A stretch of DNA of 5,951 nucleotides from assembly GCA_007131625.1 (NCBI GenBank), contig SLQC01000079.1, forward strand, positions 1 through 5,951. The letters are read 5' to 3'. The notes beneath the pieces were generated by a model. That model searched no databases. It was not told the DNA's origin and worked only from the letters and a program-made list of their open reading frames with translations. Shown in pieces: positions 5,242 through 5,951 of the stretch (the first letter of the stretch is position 1; each line of letters opens with the position of its first letter). This stretch comes from Balneolales bacterium (lineage in GTDB: Bacteria; Bacteroidota; Rhodothermia; Balneolales; Natronogracilivirgulaceae). The translations under genes and the position numbers were made by a program.

Positions 5242-5951
5242 ATGCCTGTAACAAGATATCCGCAGAACCCGATCCTGACCAGGGAGGATGTACCCTATCC
5301 GGTTGCCACTGTACACAATGCCGGGGTCGTGAAATACAACAACCGGTACATCATGATATTCCGGGCCCACAAACATAACGGCAGAAGTATCCTGGGTAAA
5401 GCGGTCAGTGAGGATGGTTACCACTTCACCGTGGAGCGTGAATCTTTCATGGTGCCGGCAGACGAGGGCCTGTTCAAAGAATATGAGGAGTACGGGGTGG
5501 AAGATCCCCGGATTGTCTTTCTGGAGGGCGAGTATCTGATCACCTACAGCGCCTATTCCCGGCATGGCGTTCGCATTGGTCTGGCAAAAACCGTGGATTT
5601 TGAATCCGTTGAACGTTTTTCGCTCATCACCGAAGCTGATTATCGCAATGTGGTAATTTTTCCGGAAAAGATTAGCGGTCGGTATGTGCGGCTGGATCGC
5701 CCCCATTCCGAAATTTCGCCGTGGGCCATCTGGATTTCCTATTCTCCCGATCTGAGATACTGGGGTGAATCGCGGCTAATCATGAAGCCCCATCCGTATC
5801 ACTGGGATGAAATGAAGATAGGTCCCGGCGCACCGCCGATTAAAACACCGCGCGGCTGGTTGAATATTTATCACGGGGTTTTTCCGACGATGGACGGATC
5901 GGTTTACCGGCTGGGGGTTGCGCTGCATAACCTGGAAGATCCCTCTCAAAT
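5242..5951 (+). CDS. GH130 family mannoside phosphorylase-type enzyme (3' end missing)
   Basis: The first 236 residues of a five-bladed beta-propeller enzyme of glycoside hydrolase family 130; the frame is still open at the window end. Family signatures run in order: YPQNPIL (6-12), HNAGVV (25-30), IFRAH (39-43), SEDGYHF (56-62), YGVEDPRIVF (84-93), NVVIFPEK (136-143), GRYVRLDRPH (146-155), KIGPGAPPIKT (192-202) and GWLNIYHGV (205-213). D88 in the E-D-P-R motif is the probable general acid. R147/R150, K192 and H211 match residues that bind phosphate in GH130 phosphorylases, so reversible phosphorolysis of a beta-mannoside (releasing mannose 1-phosphate) is more likely than plain hydrolysis. 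No signal peptide is present, which fits a cytoplasmic phosphorylase. GH130 proteins are usually about 300-390 residues, so roughly a third is missing. The exact linkage and acceptor cannot be told. Its place after the GT4 fusion suggests the two act on the same glycan. Confidence 0.93.
   Translation, partial: MPVTRYPQNPILTREDVPYPVATVHNAGVVKYNNRYIMIFRAHKHNGRSILGKAVSEDGYHFTVERESFMVPADEGLFKEYEEYGVEDPRIVFLEGEYLITYSAYSRHGVRIGLAKTVDFESVERFSLITEADYRNVVIFPEKISGRYVRLDRPHSEISPWAIWISYSPDLRYWGESRLIMKPHPYHWDEMKIGPGAPPIKTPRGWLNIYHGVFPTMDGSVYRLGVALHNLEDPSQ

Noticed and set aside
5236..5706. Minus-strand open frame of 156 codons
   Set aside because: It lies fully inside the GH130 gene, whose plus-strand frame carries many family motifs; the antisense frame matches nothing I recognise.

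Overview
The window looks like chromosomal DNA from a free-living bacterium of moderate GC (about 45-50% by eye). The best guess is the Bacteroidota/Rhodothermota/Balneolota group. That rests on the gene families present, on promoter-like TTG / TAnnTTTG elements, and on weak or absent Shine-Dalgarno sites before some genes. No rRNA or housekeeping marker is present, so this is inference only. I see no tRNA, rRNA, CRISPR array, insertion sequence or phage gene.

Layout: (1) 1-735 (+) is the 3' part of a Gfo/Idh/MocA oxidoreductase of the glucose-fructose-oxidoreductase type, cut by the window start. (2) On the minus strand, 2616 to 755 holds a two-gene sulfur module. An ArsR-type repressor fused to a rhodanese domain is followed 29 bp later by a flavoprotein of the sulfide:quinone oxidoreductase (SQR)-like family. 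The module ends tail-to-tail with the oxidoreductase, 19 bp apart. (3) 2617-2832 is a divergent intergenic region with a perfect 14-6-14 inverted repeat (2655-2688), very probably the ArsR operator, and a plausible promoter for the next gene. (4) 2833-5082 (+) is a 749-residue fusion of a GT4 glycosyltransferase and a C-terminal alpha-helical toroid-like domain, starting at TTG. (5) 5242 to the window end (+) is a GH130 mannoside phosphorylase/hydrolase-family enzyme, cut by the window end.

Two themes are interleaved. The plus-strand genes handle carbohydrate: a sugar dehydrogenase, a glycosyltransferase and a GH130 enzyme that probably makes and recycles an oligosaccharide or glycan. The minus-strand pair looks like a self-regulated reactive-sulfur cassette lying between them. 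The most interesting points are three. The operator is exceptionally clean. The regulator carries a rhodanese with a C-R-G-P-L-C loop and lacks the classic ArsR metal-binding motif. The SQR-like flavoprotein has serine where relatives have cysteine in the P-F-x-C-P-x-A-P-Y-E motif, so it may not be a conventional sulfide:quinone oxidoreductase.
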